Source: Codonopsis lanceolata (taxonomy: Eukaryota > Streptophyta > Magnoliopsida > Asterales > Campanulaceae). Taken from it: DNA of 64,000 nt. The stretch's first letter is position 1. Each line of letters begins with the position of its first letter. The stretch spans positions 13,457,311 through 13,521,310 of the forward strand of contig CM028383.1 of assembly GCA_013146195.2 (NCBI GenBank). Reading direction: 5' to 3'. Below are positions 31,823-44,559 of the stretch, piece by piece. The translations under genes were made by a program, and so were the position numbers. The notes under the pieces are model-generated. The model worked only from the letters and a program-made list of their open reading frames with translations, was not told the origin of the DNA and searched no databases.

Positions 31823-33711
31823 TTGTTGAAATTTGTTTTAGAAAGTGTCTACAGAAAACAGTACAACACTAACTAAAAGAAAAAAATATTTAAATTGTAA
31901 TTCAAGTTTTAATATTTTACTTTTTAAAGACTATTATGATAACATAATTGTAAAATAACAAAAAAAAAACAAACAACTCTATAACACAGTTATCATTGAA
32001 CTCCTACTATTTATGCCAAAGTTGGAAGTAATCAAATAGTATTTAAATTACCCCCAAAAAATAATTGGGAGTAAAATTAAAGTAAAAAAATTATTTGTAT
32101 TAATACCAAAAATAAATATTTTAAAAACTATTATGATAGCATAATTTTCAAGTAAAAAATTACTCTTTACAATATAGATATATTGAGTTCTAATTGTAGG
32201 TCATCTACTTTTATTACTATATACATAAATTCTTTTTTTTGGTATTTATTGGAGTACTTTAAAAATTATTATTTTTTGTTAAAAGAATTTTAACTTGTCA
32301 TGTTTGTGTATCTTTTATGCCAAAGATAAAAAAAAATTAAAAGTATAAATTATTAGTGCATTGTCTATATTAATAGTTAAATTTGACTAGTCTTAATCCA
32401 AGAAGCAACTGACGGGGAAAAGAGAAACAATCCTATTGCAAACTGTAATTGTCAAATCAATTTACCGAAATTTGACTAGAGCATTTTCGACTTGTGTCTC
32501 AAACGTTTAATTATAGAAACAACTATTTTATTTTCAATAGGTGTGCGAGTCAAATTCTAGTTGGACTGTCTATATCCATTACAAATTTTATCTTATCAAC
32601 TATACTCATTAATATTTTATGAAATTAATCAACGAACTAACACAATTACCCTTGAATGATAATTGAGGTGTCATGCCTAAAATCAACGTCATGTGTCGGG
32701 TACGTGACCACACCATGCACAAGGCATGTGAGCAGAACACGTGCATGGCACAAGAACACTCCAACCAGTCAGCAACATGTGACAAAGTCTGTAGCTATCA
32801 AAATGTTTTGACATGAGAAGAGGATTATTCTCAACGAGCCGACTACCGCTCTGCTAGATCAAGAGCATAACCGTTTGAGAACGTGGGGAAGGTGGTAGAC
32901 CAAATTAACTTGGTACCGCTCACTCGTCTCAAACATGGACCAGGTGTCACCTTGTAACAGGCTCAACATGTTTGGCAGTTAAGGTCAGTTACTCGGCAGT
33001 TACAATCTTTGGCTATAAGCTAGGTAGTCTAAAAGAGGTAAAATCCCGTCAAAATGTACTTGTTAAAAAAGGAAAGTTATCTTTGCGTTTTATTATATAG
33101 TAGTTGACATGCATTGAGAACACAAATCTGATTAATTGATTACACAACTCTCAAGATTTATTGAAAATGTGCAAATATACACATGTGGTAGAAAATATCG
33201 AGTTTCTATGTAATAGTATTTAATAGGAGTAGCCACCCATTGAAAATCTGTAAATACAAATCTCTTTTGGTGCATACTTAATTTACTGATTAATTAAAAC
33301 GAGAAAATAACATTGAAATAAGAACAAATGTGCTATAAAAAACATGTTTATTGAATACACATGATTACAAAATAAAATATAACCACAATTAATTATAAAA
33401 AGTCTGCTAAGAAAATATTCATTTATGACTTGGTTGTCTTTGAAACTTTTGTATCTCTTCCATCGTTTCTGAAATTATAATATCAAAACAAAATTTATTT
33501 TTGCAAATAACCACAATTAATTATAACTTATTGATAAATCATAGGAATATATACGATTAAATCATAGTAGTAGATACCAACAACACATTATAAATATTTA
33601 ATAAATCTATATGTTATATAGAGAAAAATATATATCTGAATCTATACATATATAAAAGGAGATGAGCAAATAATAGAAATATCCCGTCAAAAGTGACTTT
33701 CCAAATTTAGA
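31823..33711. other. AT-rich non-coding DNA
   Basis: A decayed piece of the 1.9-kb unit lies at about 32370-32560 (TTTGACTAGTCTTAATCCAA... GAAGCAACTGACGGGG). Elsewhere I see nothing that supports a gene or a bounded element. Confidence 0.5.
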
Positions 33712-34351
33712 AACTGAGCCGCCCGGCCCAACAGACCCAAGCACTTGTCACGTGCTCAGCACGCCTTTCTTAGTTAGGAGTGAAACACAAGCAGTCCTCA
33801 TGGTCCAAGTCCAAGTCATGGACGAGTAACGACCAGTCTTTAACCGCTTTAGCCTAACAGACGAGCATCCATCCCCAGGAAGCCTGAGGGCCAAGTATGC
33901 TGCGAGCTGGGGGCCAAGTATGTAGCGAACAGGGTGACAAGTATGCAGCGAGCAGGTAGAAAGGTCAAAGTGAACATGCTCACCGTGCTCAGTAATTCAG
34001 TAACGGTTGTCTTGGACGTGGGCAGTTACCTCCAGGAAACCCGCCCCCACGTTCAAGACGTGGCCATTAAGTTGAACGTGGCCATTAATGTGCCCGCTAT
34101 ATACGCTCTGACATTCAATTGGCAGTTTTCCCAGCTCTCCATGTGGACTATATAAACCCTTCCAAATGAAGGAGAGAGGTACGTTATTATATACACATGC
34201 CAAAATTATGTCAAATTGCTTATCAATTAAGTGTTTACTGATTCACACACCGAAGTGCATTTGCATTTTGTAGGGTAATCCCTTGCCCAGTTCACAGTTC
34301 GTGTTTTCCTTGTTGACAGGGTTGGGCCTTGAAGTTGTGGATAGTATTGAA
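33712..34351 (+). repeat. Tat element LTR-containing segment, left copy
   Basis: This 640-bp segment matches 41700-42329 closely (for example TAACCGCTTTAGCCTAACAG). A candidate LTR end is ...TTGTTGACA at 34318, and the match continues 33 bases further. A promoter-like CTATATAAACCC is at about 34146-34157. The left part is truncated relative to the right copy. Immediately after the match the sequence jumps to the end of reverse transcriptase, so gag, protease and most RT are deleted. Confidence 0.75.
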
Positions 34352-37300
34352 TGGACAACGGAGTGCGAAGAAGCTTTCAAGCAGCTGAGGAAGTATTTGG
34401 GATAGCCTCAATTGCTGAGTAGCCCGGTCATGGGTGAGGGTCTATATGTATACCTTGCGGCCACAACCTGTTTTACTTAGGGAAGAATGTAACATACAAA
34501 AGTATGTTTACTATGTTTCCAAGGCCCTCACTGCGATGGAGGGGCGTTATTTTAATGCAGAAAAGTTGGCCTATTCGCTTGTTGTTGGCCTAGAGGTGAG
34601 CAGAAGTTTTTCGGAACCGGACCGAACCAATGGAACCGGATCGGACCAGTAAAAAATGGACCGGACCAATACTTTGGATTGTCTTGGATCTGAATTTTTA
34701 CAGAACCGGACAATTGGGTCGGCCCCTGCCCAAAACCAAAACGCGAACCGACCGAACCGGACCAATGTGTATTTATTATTATTTTATTTTATATAATATA
34801 CTAATATAGTATAATTAATTTATATATATATATATATATATATATAAATTGATAAGAAGGTAATAAAAGAGATACAACTTACAACCTAAAGAAAATATAT
34901 AATAATTTGATTCAATATTCAACCAAGTTTCCTTATTTGATTAAAGAGAAAATAGGAGGGAAAACATTGTTCTTCCCTATTAATTAATTTCCTCCTCTTT
35001 TTGTGATTCTAAACATTATTAGTTTGAAGGATTGTTACATGTAAATTAATTAAATTAACCATAAGGGGATCGGAAAGGAAGATGACTTGCAATAAATTTC
35101 CTTACAACTTTCTTTTTCGTTTCTCTTTATTAATTTGGAAGTAATGATTTTTACCTTTAGTTTATTTTCACAAGAACAACGAACCCAACAAAATGTTGTA
35201 TGAAGGAAGAACATGATTTGATTATTGATCATTGTTTTTTAGAAAATATAGTTATCCTCTTGATCAAAGATACGCATCGTATTGGTCCGGTCCTAGTTCT
35301 CATACGTCTTCAATTGGTTCTGGACCGGACCAATGTATTGGTTCTCAGACATATTGGGTTGGTCCTGGTTCTATATTTTTTAAGAACCGGACTATTGGTC
35401 TGGTCCTGGTTCTCTCAATTTTTCCAAAAAAATGGACCGAACCGGATCAAGCTCACCCCTAGTTGTTGCTGCTCGAAAACTTCGAGCTTACTTTTCTGCA
35501 CATCTGATCATTGTATACACAGACACTCCTCTCGAGAAAATTCTGCATAAGCCAGACTCCTCTGGTCGACTCCTCACCTGGTCGATTCAAGCTGACCGAG
35601 TTCCAAATAGATTATCAGCCTCGACGAGCTATAAAGGCACAAGTTTTGGCAGATTTTGTGGCAAAAACAAGTTTCAACAGTCAGAGCGAGGAAGGAATTC
35701 TCCCTCAGGCCGCACTAACGCCTGTTCCCCTTCAGCGACCTCGTTCGGATTATTGCTGGAAACTTCATGTGGATGGAGCAGCTAGCAAGCTAGGAAGTGG
35801 TACGGGCCTCTTACGGGTTCTACCCAAGTAGGATGTGGAATTTGAGAAGGCTTTATGCTTTAAGTTTCTAGCATCTAACAATCAGGCAAAATACAAAGCT
35901 TTGATCACGGGGCTTGAACTCACACAAGACGTGGGTGTTCGAGAGATTGTGATCTACAATGATTCAAAATTGGTAGTAAATCAGGTCAAAGGCGACTATG
36001 CAGTTCACCATCCAGTTCTGGTTCGGTATTGCGGGATGGTAAAAGAAATTCTGAAATATTTCGATTATTGGGAGTTAGTCAGAATTGATCGCGAGGATAA
36101 CATGCACACGGATTATCTTTCCAAGATGACAGAGGAGGAAATTCAATTCCTACATCCAAGTGTCATGATCGAGTGTCTGGAAATACCTGCAATAAAGAAG
36201 GAGGCAATCATGGACATTGAGCCAGCAACAAAGTGTTGGATTGATGACTTGAAGGATTACATCGAACAGGGAACTTTGCCTGAGGATAAATCAGAAGCAA
36301 GAACCATTCAGAAGTGAGCATGTCGGTACACCATCTTGGATAAGATCCTTTATAGGTGATCGTATACAAGACCTCTACTCAGATGTGTGCGACCAGAGAT
36401 GACCGAAGGTGTACTTAGGGAAATTCATGAAGGAAAATATGGATGACACTCAGGTCAACAGTCACTAGCAGAAAAGGTCTTGGCTGCAGGTTTCTATTGG
36501 ATTACTCTGAGGCGAGATGCAAAAATGTATGTTCGGCGGTGTGATAAGTGTCAACGTTATGCTGATATTCCTTGACTACCTTATACCGAGCAAACTCCTA
36601 TGGTGGCGTCATGGTCGTTTGATATGTGGGGAATAGACCTGATCTGTCCTTTCCCGTTAGCTCGTTCAAAGTTTAAGTATGCAGTAGTAGCAGTGGATTA
36701 CTTCACAAAATGGATAGAAGCTAAACCTTTTGCCACTATCAGTGAGGTCAATGTGATCGATTTTGTACATGAGCACATTTGGTGTCATTTTGGTGTACCC
36801 ATGGCTATAGTTTTCGATCATGGAACTCAGTTTTCAGAAAGATTCATAAAGGCTTGTAAGCAGATGCGTGTGAAGCACTGGCAGTCATCTGTGGCGTACC
36901 CTCAGTAAAATGGACAGGCAGAGGCAAGGAACGAGTAGGTTTTGCATGCCCTTAAGAGAAGCCTAGAGGCTAAGGCTGGAAAATGGATAAATGAATTACC
37001 GTCAGCCTTGTGGGCGGTTAGAACATCGGTCAGAGGGCCAACGGGTGAAACCCCATTTTCCCTCGCTTACGGTTCAAAAGCTATGGCACCAGTAGAGATG
37101 TACTTACCGAACTACAAAGTGTCTCATTATGATACAAAACATAACAGTGTAGCTGAGGCAGCTGATCTCGATTTGCTAGAAGAAAAGCGAGTAGAAAAAA
37201 AATGAGAATGACCAATTATAAGCATCGAGCTAAGGCGCACGATAAGAGAGTTCGGGGTCGGCCATTTGCTGTGGGCGATTGGGTCCTCCGAAAAATTGAA

Positions 37301-37464
37301 GCAACATGCCATTGAGCAGAGTGGGGAAAACTCTCTTCTAATTGGGAAGGTCCATTTCAAGTTATCAGAGTGGTCCGTGAAGGGACCTATATGCTGCGGA
37401 CAGAGGAGAGCAACGAATTGAAGCACCCATGGCACGCTGATCATTTACGAAAATATTACCGTTG
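34352..37464 (+). pseudogene. Ty3/gypsy Tat-lineage pol: RT end, RNase H, archaeal-type RNase H, integrase
   Basis: In order: RT tail (WTTECEEAFKQLRKYLG), RNase H (YVYYVSKALTAMEGRYFNAE, interrupted by a hAT element, resuming AARKLRAYFSAHLIIVYTDT), a second archaeal-type RNase H (WKLHVDGAASKLGSGTG, KYKALITGLELTQDVGVRE, YNDSKLVVNQV), the integrase zinc finger (CDKCQRYADIP) and catalytic core (WGIDLICPFP, VDYFTKWIEAKPF, FDHGTQF), ending HADHLRKYYR at 37464. Two RNase H domains in tandem mark the Tat lineage. In-frame stops (near 35830, 36315, 36357, 36442, 36575, 36906, 36938, 37203) make it non-functional. Confidence 0.92.
34590..35462. mobile_element. hAT-like non-autonomous element
   Basis: Ends CTAGAGGTGAGC and GCTCACCCCTAG are inverted repeats. 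The 8-bp flanks TTGTTGGC and TTGTTGCT agree at 6 of 8. Sub-terminal regions repeat GGACCGAACC/GGTTCTGGTCC motifs in opposite orientation, as in many hAT elements. The core is AT-rich with an (AT)n run at 34818-34848. Removing it restores the RNase H reading frame (LVV/AARKLRAY), which proves the insertion. Confidence 0.85.
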
Positions 37465-38039
37465 ATTGGGAATCATGCAGAGCTATGTGTTTTCATTCTA
37501 CCCGATTGTAAGTTGGGATGAATAAATGAATTTATTTTGAACTTCATTATGGTTGTCTCTATTGCTATGTTCAAGTTTTATATCGATTATTATCTTTTTT
37601 ACTAGTAAGAGATATCTCTACTCGTGAAAAAGGGTTGGTGTTCGAGCCTGGTATCTTGATTATGCCTTTTTGTCGAGCAGGATATGTCTCTGCTCGATTG
37701 TGAGGGTTGGTGTTCGAGTGGTGTGTTCAATTTTGTATTTCAATTATGTCTCTTCATTGAGCTCGGTATGTCTTTGCTCGATTGAAAAGATTAGTGTTCA
37801 AAAATTTGGATACAAAATGATACGTGACCTTGGATCTTAATTTATGCTTAAGGTCTGAGCAGTTAACGCGTTGAGGTTTTGGTTGATCCCTAAAATTCAC
37901 TTCATGTTGATAAGTGGTACTAAACATGCCATTTTACGTGAAACGTGGTGATATTCATGCAAAAAAAAAAAAGAGTTTAAATATTACAGACCCAAAGAAA
38001 GACATTGTTTTCATTTTCCAGTGGCACGCAGGCCAAAAT
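37465..38039. other. Untranslated spacer of the Tat element
   Basis: It lies between the pol stop and the 3' end of the antisense gene. A TGTCTCTGCTCGATTG-type motif repeats around 37610-37790 with a period near 70-80 bp. I see no ORF with family support. Confidence 0.5.
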
Positions 38040-41000
38040 TATGAAGGGGGTGACACCATCGATCGTCATGCTCGCATCGCCATCACTAGCTCCCTCAAGT
38101 ATGATGACTTCCCCATCAGTTGCTGCTGTTTGCTCGGGCATCTCTGACAGCTAGGCATTATAAATTTCGGTCATGAAGTCAGCCACGTTGTTGCCATAAG
38201 TACGGGGGGTTCCAGGCAGATAACCCCGATTTGGCATCTTCCTCAGCAAGCAATCCTAGCTCCTCTACACTGTAAGGCATAAAGGAGTGGACTTCGTGAA
38301 TATTTTGATCAAAAGGGGAAGCCGTTCCCCAGCATGCGAGCACAGCAGGTGTGAGGTCAGGGAATTCGCTAATGGCAGCTTGCCTCAGAATGTGATTCAT
38401 GCCTTGGTTGTAGTAGGGATACATGAGATCGTCGAAAGTCGAGGAAGCTTTGATGTCTTCTACTGCGACCAGTCTTTCTTCGGCTATTCGGCGTGTCATC
38501 TCCGACATCAACTCTTCTTCTATTTTAGTAGCATTGGCACGGGCCTCGCTGAGCTATTTTAGGAGCTTCTTCTCGAAATTTTTCGCAAAGGCAAGGTGGG
38601 TCTCGAGGGTCCTCTTCTCCTCCTTTACTTTGGACAGGTCGATGACCTTGGTCATGACCACCTCTTCACTGGTTTTGATCTCGGAGTGGATGAAGTTGAC
38701 TTGCTCTTCCAGTTGATTTTTCTCCTTGGTAAGGGAGTTGCAGCTGGAAATTTTCTCAGTCAATCGATCAAAGAGAAGGGAGCATTTGGCAGCCATCTGT
38801 AAAGAAAGACGGTCAGAATAAAAAAATCCAACAAAAAATTATTGAAGAATAAGGCAGACATATGAAAATATTCCAGTGTACCTTACTAACGTTCAGCCCG
38901 ATCTCGCCAATCAAGACACTGGATGTTGTCCGGACATTGCTCGCGATGACAACCAGGTGGAAAACCCTCTTTAAGATCCCCTGCCCACTGATAGCCCCGT
39001 AATTGCCTCGTTCGAGGAGATTGATTTACTGCAGATAGGGAACATCTCCTATCTCTTCCACGAGCATGTCCGCGTCTGCGCTTGTGTGTGGCATTTTGAA
39101 GCCGTCTCTTTGAAACGATGGGACTAAAGTTCGGTGCGAAGAGGATATGTCCTGGCCAGGGTTAGTCTTTTCTACTCGTGATCGAGTATATCTTTCAGAG
39201 GTACCTCCTTGGCGGGCCTCGTCTTCATTGTTGATGCTTTGGCTTTCGTTTTGGCCGGGGAAGGAGGCTTGGCGTGGCTGCTCGTTGGTTCAGAGACAGG
39301 GGTGGCTCGATTTGCTTCTTCGGACCGTCTTTGCCTGCCCTGTGCAGTGGGCACGAAATGTACCTTTGGGGGATGGACGGGGTTTCTTTTCGCCAGCTCG
39401 GCCTCGCGGTCGGCTTTGGCTTTTGTTTGAGCCTTAAGAAATTTCTTTGTATCGTTCAATCTCTTCATGGCTGAATAGAATCAAAGCAGAATGTTAGAAA
39501 AACAAAAAAGGATAAAGCTCATGCAAGTATTAAAACCAGGAAGAACGTAAGAAAGCATTCAGAAAGTGTTTAACGACCATTATAGGCTGGGGTACAGCTC
39601 GTTCCCAGTAGCCGAAAGTTGAGACAGTCATCTGGAAACTTGAACCCGTGGCAACCTCCCTAGTAAGGATGGGGTTCTTCCTCACCTATCTCCATAAGGG
39701 GTTCGATCGAAGGGACGGACCGACAGTGGATCCCGACTTGGCACAGATAAACATCACTTTGGGTCAAAAATTCCCAGTCGAACATAAAATCTTGCTCGCC
39801 TATCTTTTCTTTCACACCAAGAACTTTCTTGATGTCAGAAAGCATTTTGTTCTCTTCTGGTCGAAATTGGTCTCGGGTGCATGCTGAGGCTTTTAGTGGT
39901 TCGAGGTGAGAAGCAAAGGGTTAGGCGACCCTGGACTCCACAAGTAAAATTTTTCTATCCCACACTTCAACCTTGTTTGGGCCATCACTTAGAAATTTGA
40001 AGAAGTGCAGGTTAGAGCGGCCAGAAATGCGACATGTTTTCAGATCGATTTTAAAAAGAAATAGTTTACAGAACAAGAACATATCGGGCTCATAACCTAG
40101 TAGTCTGTAAACAACAATGTATGCGACAAGGAATCTGACAGTGCTCAGCGTCAGCTCGCAGGGGAGCGCGTTGGTCATATTTAAGAATTCGCAGATAAAG
40201 GGATCTCGGGGCAGCCTAAGCCCGACCAAGAAAAAATCAAAGTAAAAAACCATTTTATTGCCCTAATCGGCATGTTCTCCAGGTTCAATGGTCAAGTCAA
40301 AGGCTTTGACTCGGTAGTCTTTGGGATCAGTACCCAGCGATTAGAACCATCCCATGACATCCTCATCGGTTTTGAACTCGTCCTACGTTACTTACCAACC
40401 GGATTCCTCTTCGATGGCAGTTTTCTTCCCTTTATGGATGGTCGTGGTTCTAAGTGCTTGGGGAATGTTTGTACTCAGAGAAGGCGACCCAGATCTTAGC
40501 TTCTTTTAAACATTCTCCTCGCCAGTTTCGGTCATGACTTCATGTTCTGCATCTTCGATTCCAGCATTCTCAATTATCCCCAAAGGTTCAATGGGACCAG
40601 TCTTCTCTGAATCCGGGCTCCCAGATGGATGACTAGCAGATGTTGTGGCACGGGTACTCAAGGTTTCAACAATTTGGATATCTGAGCCAAAGTGCTCGGG
40701 ACTTTGTTATTCAACTTTAAAGCTTTCTTCGGATTTCGTCGATGCTCCATGATTGTAGCTGCGACCTTCAATTTCGGATCCACTTTCCTCTTGGGAAGAC
40801 ATCCTACAGGAATCGAGGAAGAGACACGTCAATTCCTGCTCGGATAAACATTATTGGTGGGCAGATGAAACCCTCGATTAGGGCTCTGCAATTTGAAGCA
40901 GTGAGCAGGGTACCAGTTGGGGGTTCCTCGATTCCTACCTATATGGGTGTGTGCGTGTGAAATCTGTGAAGGGAAGACCTATAGGTTTAATAAGCGCAAA

Positions 41001-41380
41001 GGTCGTAGCGATCAAGGTAGCAGAAAGAGCAAGATAAAATGGCAGGAAGCATTAAACTTTCCAATGGGCGTCAGACACCTGAGTTTTCGTGAGAATGATT
41101 TTCATCTCAAAACTAATTTATCATTGTGTACCTAGCCAACATCATCGAACCCCAAAATTAGGGTTCTAGCAGAAAAGGTAGAAAATAAAGTTCAGATAAG
41201 CGTTTGAGTGGGGGTATTACCTGATAATTTCGAAGATTGATTTGGTTGAGGTTTGAGAAATGCTTGCTGCTGCACTTTCGGAGCTTCTTCGTTGATTGCA
41301 GAAGGACGCAAGAGGAGTTCTTCGGAAATGTGAGTTTTGGGAAAAAAGGTGAAGTTTTGGGCTTTTTTGCCTTTTTATAG
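38040..41380 (-). pseudogene. Antisense extra gene of the Tat element (gypsy-associated, multi-exon)
   Basis: Reading right to left: TATA box at 41371-41380, a leader with a likely intron (donor GTAATACC near 41222, acceptor TTCCTGTAG near 40803), then ATG at 40802 (MSSQEESGSEIEGRSYNHG). A domain around 40253-39921 (FYFDFFLVGLRLPRDPFICE, RLLGYEPDMFLFCKLF) resembles the plant 'putative gypsy type transposon' domain. A Lys/Pro-rich stretch follows (39468-39172), then a coiled coil (LTEKISSCNSLTKEKNQLEE, 38799-38520) and an acidic tail (38180-38040). Acceptors before 39470 and 38799 and a donor after NVSK near 38885 suggest splicing. Many in-frame stops mark decay. Antisense extra ORFs are known from Tat elements such as Grande and Retand. 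Confidence 0.78.
41371..41380 (-). promoter_or_regulatory. TATA box of the antisense gene
   Basis: The minus strand reads CTATAAAAAG, followed about 30 bases later by a CA-rich start region and a leader without ATG up to a splice donor. It fits a separate promoter for the antisense gene. Confidence 0.5.
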
Positions 41381-41699
41381 TCAAGAGGAAGTAGAAATGG
41401 GGGGAAATGGATGGGGTTATGATTATCTGTAGGCGTGGCGTAGGAAATGGGGCGTCGCATTAAATGACACCTCAGGAGAAAAGTGCGTGTGGAGGTTAGA
41501 AATGGCAGATGACGACCCGTCTCTTCAGTGCCTACTACGCACCAGGTTGGCATCCACTGTTATAACACGACTTCGGGGCAACCACCTGCAAATGATCGAA
41601 ATGAGCCAAGTCTTGCAACGACCAAACTTTCAGAGAGTTCCAAGCTATTGTACTCCTTGCTCCGAACATGTATACTCGCCAGACAAGGAGCAGTGGGCC

Positions 41700-42329
41700 A
41701 CTGAGTTGCCCGACCCAATAGGCCCAAGCACTAGTCATGTGCTCAGCACACCTTCCTCAATCACGAGTGAAACACAAGCAATCCTCATGGTCCAAGTCCA
41801 AGTCATGGGCGAGCAGCGACCAGTCTTTAACCGCTTTAGCCTAACAGACGAGCATCCATCCCAGGAAGCCTGGGGGCCAAGTATGCAGCGCTGGGGTACA
41901 AGTATGTAGCGAACAGGGTGCCAGGTATGCAGCGAGCAGGCAGAAATGTCAAAGTGAACATGCTCACCGTGCTCGGTAATTCAGTAACGGTCGTCTTGGA
42001 CGTGGGCAGTTACGTCCGGGAAACCCGCCCCCACGTTCAAGACGTGGCCATTAAGTTGAGTGTGACCATTAATGTGCCCACTCTACACGCTCCGACATTA
42101 AATGGGCAGTTTTCTTAGCTCTCCAAGTGGGCTATATAAACCCTTCCGAATGAATGAGGGAGGTACGTTATTATATACACAGGCCAAAATTCTGTCAAAT
42201 TGCTTACTCAATTGAGTGTTTACTGATTCACACGTTGGAGTGCATTTGCAGGGTAATCCCATGTCCAGTTCATAGTTTGTGTTTGCCTTGTTGACATGGT
42301 TGGGCCTTGAAGTTGTGGATAATATTGAA
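41700..42329 (+). repeat. Tat element LTR-containing segment, right copy
   Basis: Matches 33712-34351. It probably extends left to a TGTTATAACACG start near 41558, absent from the truncated left copy. CTATATAAACCC near 42131-42142 is the likely TATA. The match continues past the presumed LTR end, as though this were the 5' LTR of a second, truncated element. Confidence 0.7.
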
Positions 42330-43687
42330 AGTCAGATATCCAGATTGTCAAGCCCAGTGTATCCGACGATTTTGGATACATCGTAAATATTTATAATTTG
42401 TATATTTGTCTTTTTTTTTTTTTTTTGGAAATTGAAATGAAAATCAATTAATGAAGTTGACAACAACTCTTTATATTCAAATGACTTTACAAATATGAAA
42501 TATCTTTAGTGCATTTAATGTAAACAAATTGTATAACATTTAATATAATTCAATATGATTTACGAAATGACAAGAAATACAATATTAAAATAATATCAAA
42601 TATTGAATAATTTGTTCTATATCCGATTTCACATTTCTTTTTTTTTTTATTTTTTTTTTGCATTTGTAATTGGTATATTGGCTTCTAAATTTTCATCACT
42701 GTAATATAAACTCCCAAAAATAAGATGAAATGATGAAACAGTCGATTCAATATAGATTAGTTGCCACCATTATTAATAATAGTCTTGACAAATAATTAAA
42801 ATACAGTATTATTCAAACCAGTTTAAAACCATAAATCAAAGTAGCACAGTTACTTATCATCACTAATGAATTAGTTAATAGTTTACTAAAGAAATATTTT
42901 TTGTAAACGTCCAAAATAATGATAATATTTTTTTCGTTTAGTAAAAAACGAATTACATTTACAGACTTACTAAATAATGGATTGTTCAACATATAATATT
43001 ATCATTATCTCATGAAAAACTTTAATATTTTAACTAATTTTATTTAAAAGTTATTTATCGATGTAATAAGAAATATAAAAGATGGATGTCAAATAAATTT
43101 GTTAATAGACAAAGACAAATTAGTAAAAGAACACATGTATTAAATTAATGTTTCTTCAAGGAGTATATAAAATGATTGTCAACCATTGTTATTTGCAACC
43201 GTATGAAAAATATAAACTAAATGCAATAAATATTTTGAATCAAATTATTTTGTTTAGATGTTTTGAAGCTTAATTTATGAGTAATATGAGTAGTTTTATG
43301 AAAAGTTTAATTTTTCTTCATTCTTATAAATTTTAGATTCGTATAGTTCTAAATTTTTAAAAGATTTTTAGAATCAATTTGTTGTTTTAGGTGTTTAGAT
43401 ATTTTTATTATTCTAAAAAAATGGTTTCTATATTTTATAACAAGTTTATATATCAATAATATAAATAAGTTATATAACAGACATATTTCAAATAATTTAC
43501 TATATACAACAGTAATATAAAAGTAGGAACAACAGAGGTGCTTAGCATTGGGCTTAGGAGATTCAACGAGATTAAGCAAAACAACGGAGGTTCCTTCTGA
43601 TGCTTAATTAAGCATAAAGCGATTTCAGGAGCAAAATAGGCTCCCGTTCTTAAAAAAAAATTCAGGCCAAAAACGACGTAGTATAAT
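42330..43687. other. AT-rich DNA with a dispersed repeat
   Basis: About 80% AT by eye. The part 42585-43065 recurs at 57815-58296. No gene is seen. Confidence 0.55.
42585..43065. repeat. Dispersed 0.48-kb repeat, copy 1
   Basis: Collinear with 57815-58296, from TAATATCAAATATTGAATAA to TTATTTATCGATGTA. The match stops sharply at both ends. No inverted ends or target duplication were found. It contains a T-run near 42636-42660. Confidence 0.8.
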
Positions 43688-44500
43688 TAGAGCCGTCAAA
43701 ACGGACCAACCCGTCAAATGGCGGGCCCCACCAATTGGCGGGGCGGGGCGGACCAACCCGTACAAAAAAGGAAATTTTATATCCAAATCCAACTATCCAA
43801 AGGCCTGGAGCTGTTTCCTGACCTGTTAGTCAATACTCAATAGACATTTGTTGTGCTGAAAGTGCTGATGTGCATTTTTGGTGACGGAAATACATTGCAA
43901 GTGAGAGCCGATAGGTGATAGGTCAACAATCAATGGTCACTTGACTCTTGAGAGTTGAAAGACAGAGAGTCAGAGAGATCAAGAAGGCCTGATGGCCTGA
44001 AGGGTGAAGCTATAAGTTTGTGACTGTGAGACAACCGGTGGCGGTGGACAGTCCGGACTCCGGAGGATGTCAGAGAGAGAGAGAGAGATCGATGGCGGCC
44101 TGAGAAGATCAATGGTCGGACGGGACAGTGGATCGATGATCGAGAGTGAGCTTAATTTAAGATGGTGGTGGACCGCATTGCTTCAACAACAACACCGCTT
44201 TATCTCTCACGCAGACGCATATACTGAGATCTGAGAAGACTGAGATGGAGTATTGGAGTATGATTGTTTGACAGAATGAAATACAAATGAATTGATGAAA
44301 TGAAATATTTTAAACATTGAGTTTGATATTTTAGTGAAGGAGTGGTTGTGGGAGTCTTGGAATTTGGGTACTAACTTAGGTTATATTTATTGTCTTATTG
44401 ACTTATTGGGTTTGGGACATAAAACTATAAAAGTGAGAAAACTTTCTTTTTCAAACTAACCGAGGAGACTGTAGGTGTTATTAAACTATTACTCTATTAG

Positions 44501-44559
<59 letters not shown>

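Noticed and set aside
33712..42329. Endogenous virus or pararetrovirus
   Set aside because: Domain order, dual RNase H and LTRs identify a Ty3/gypsy Tat retrotransposon. No envelope, movement or coat protein signature was seen.
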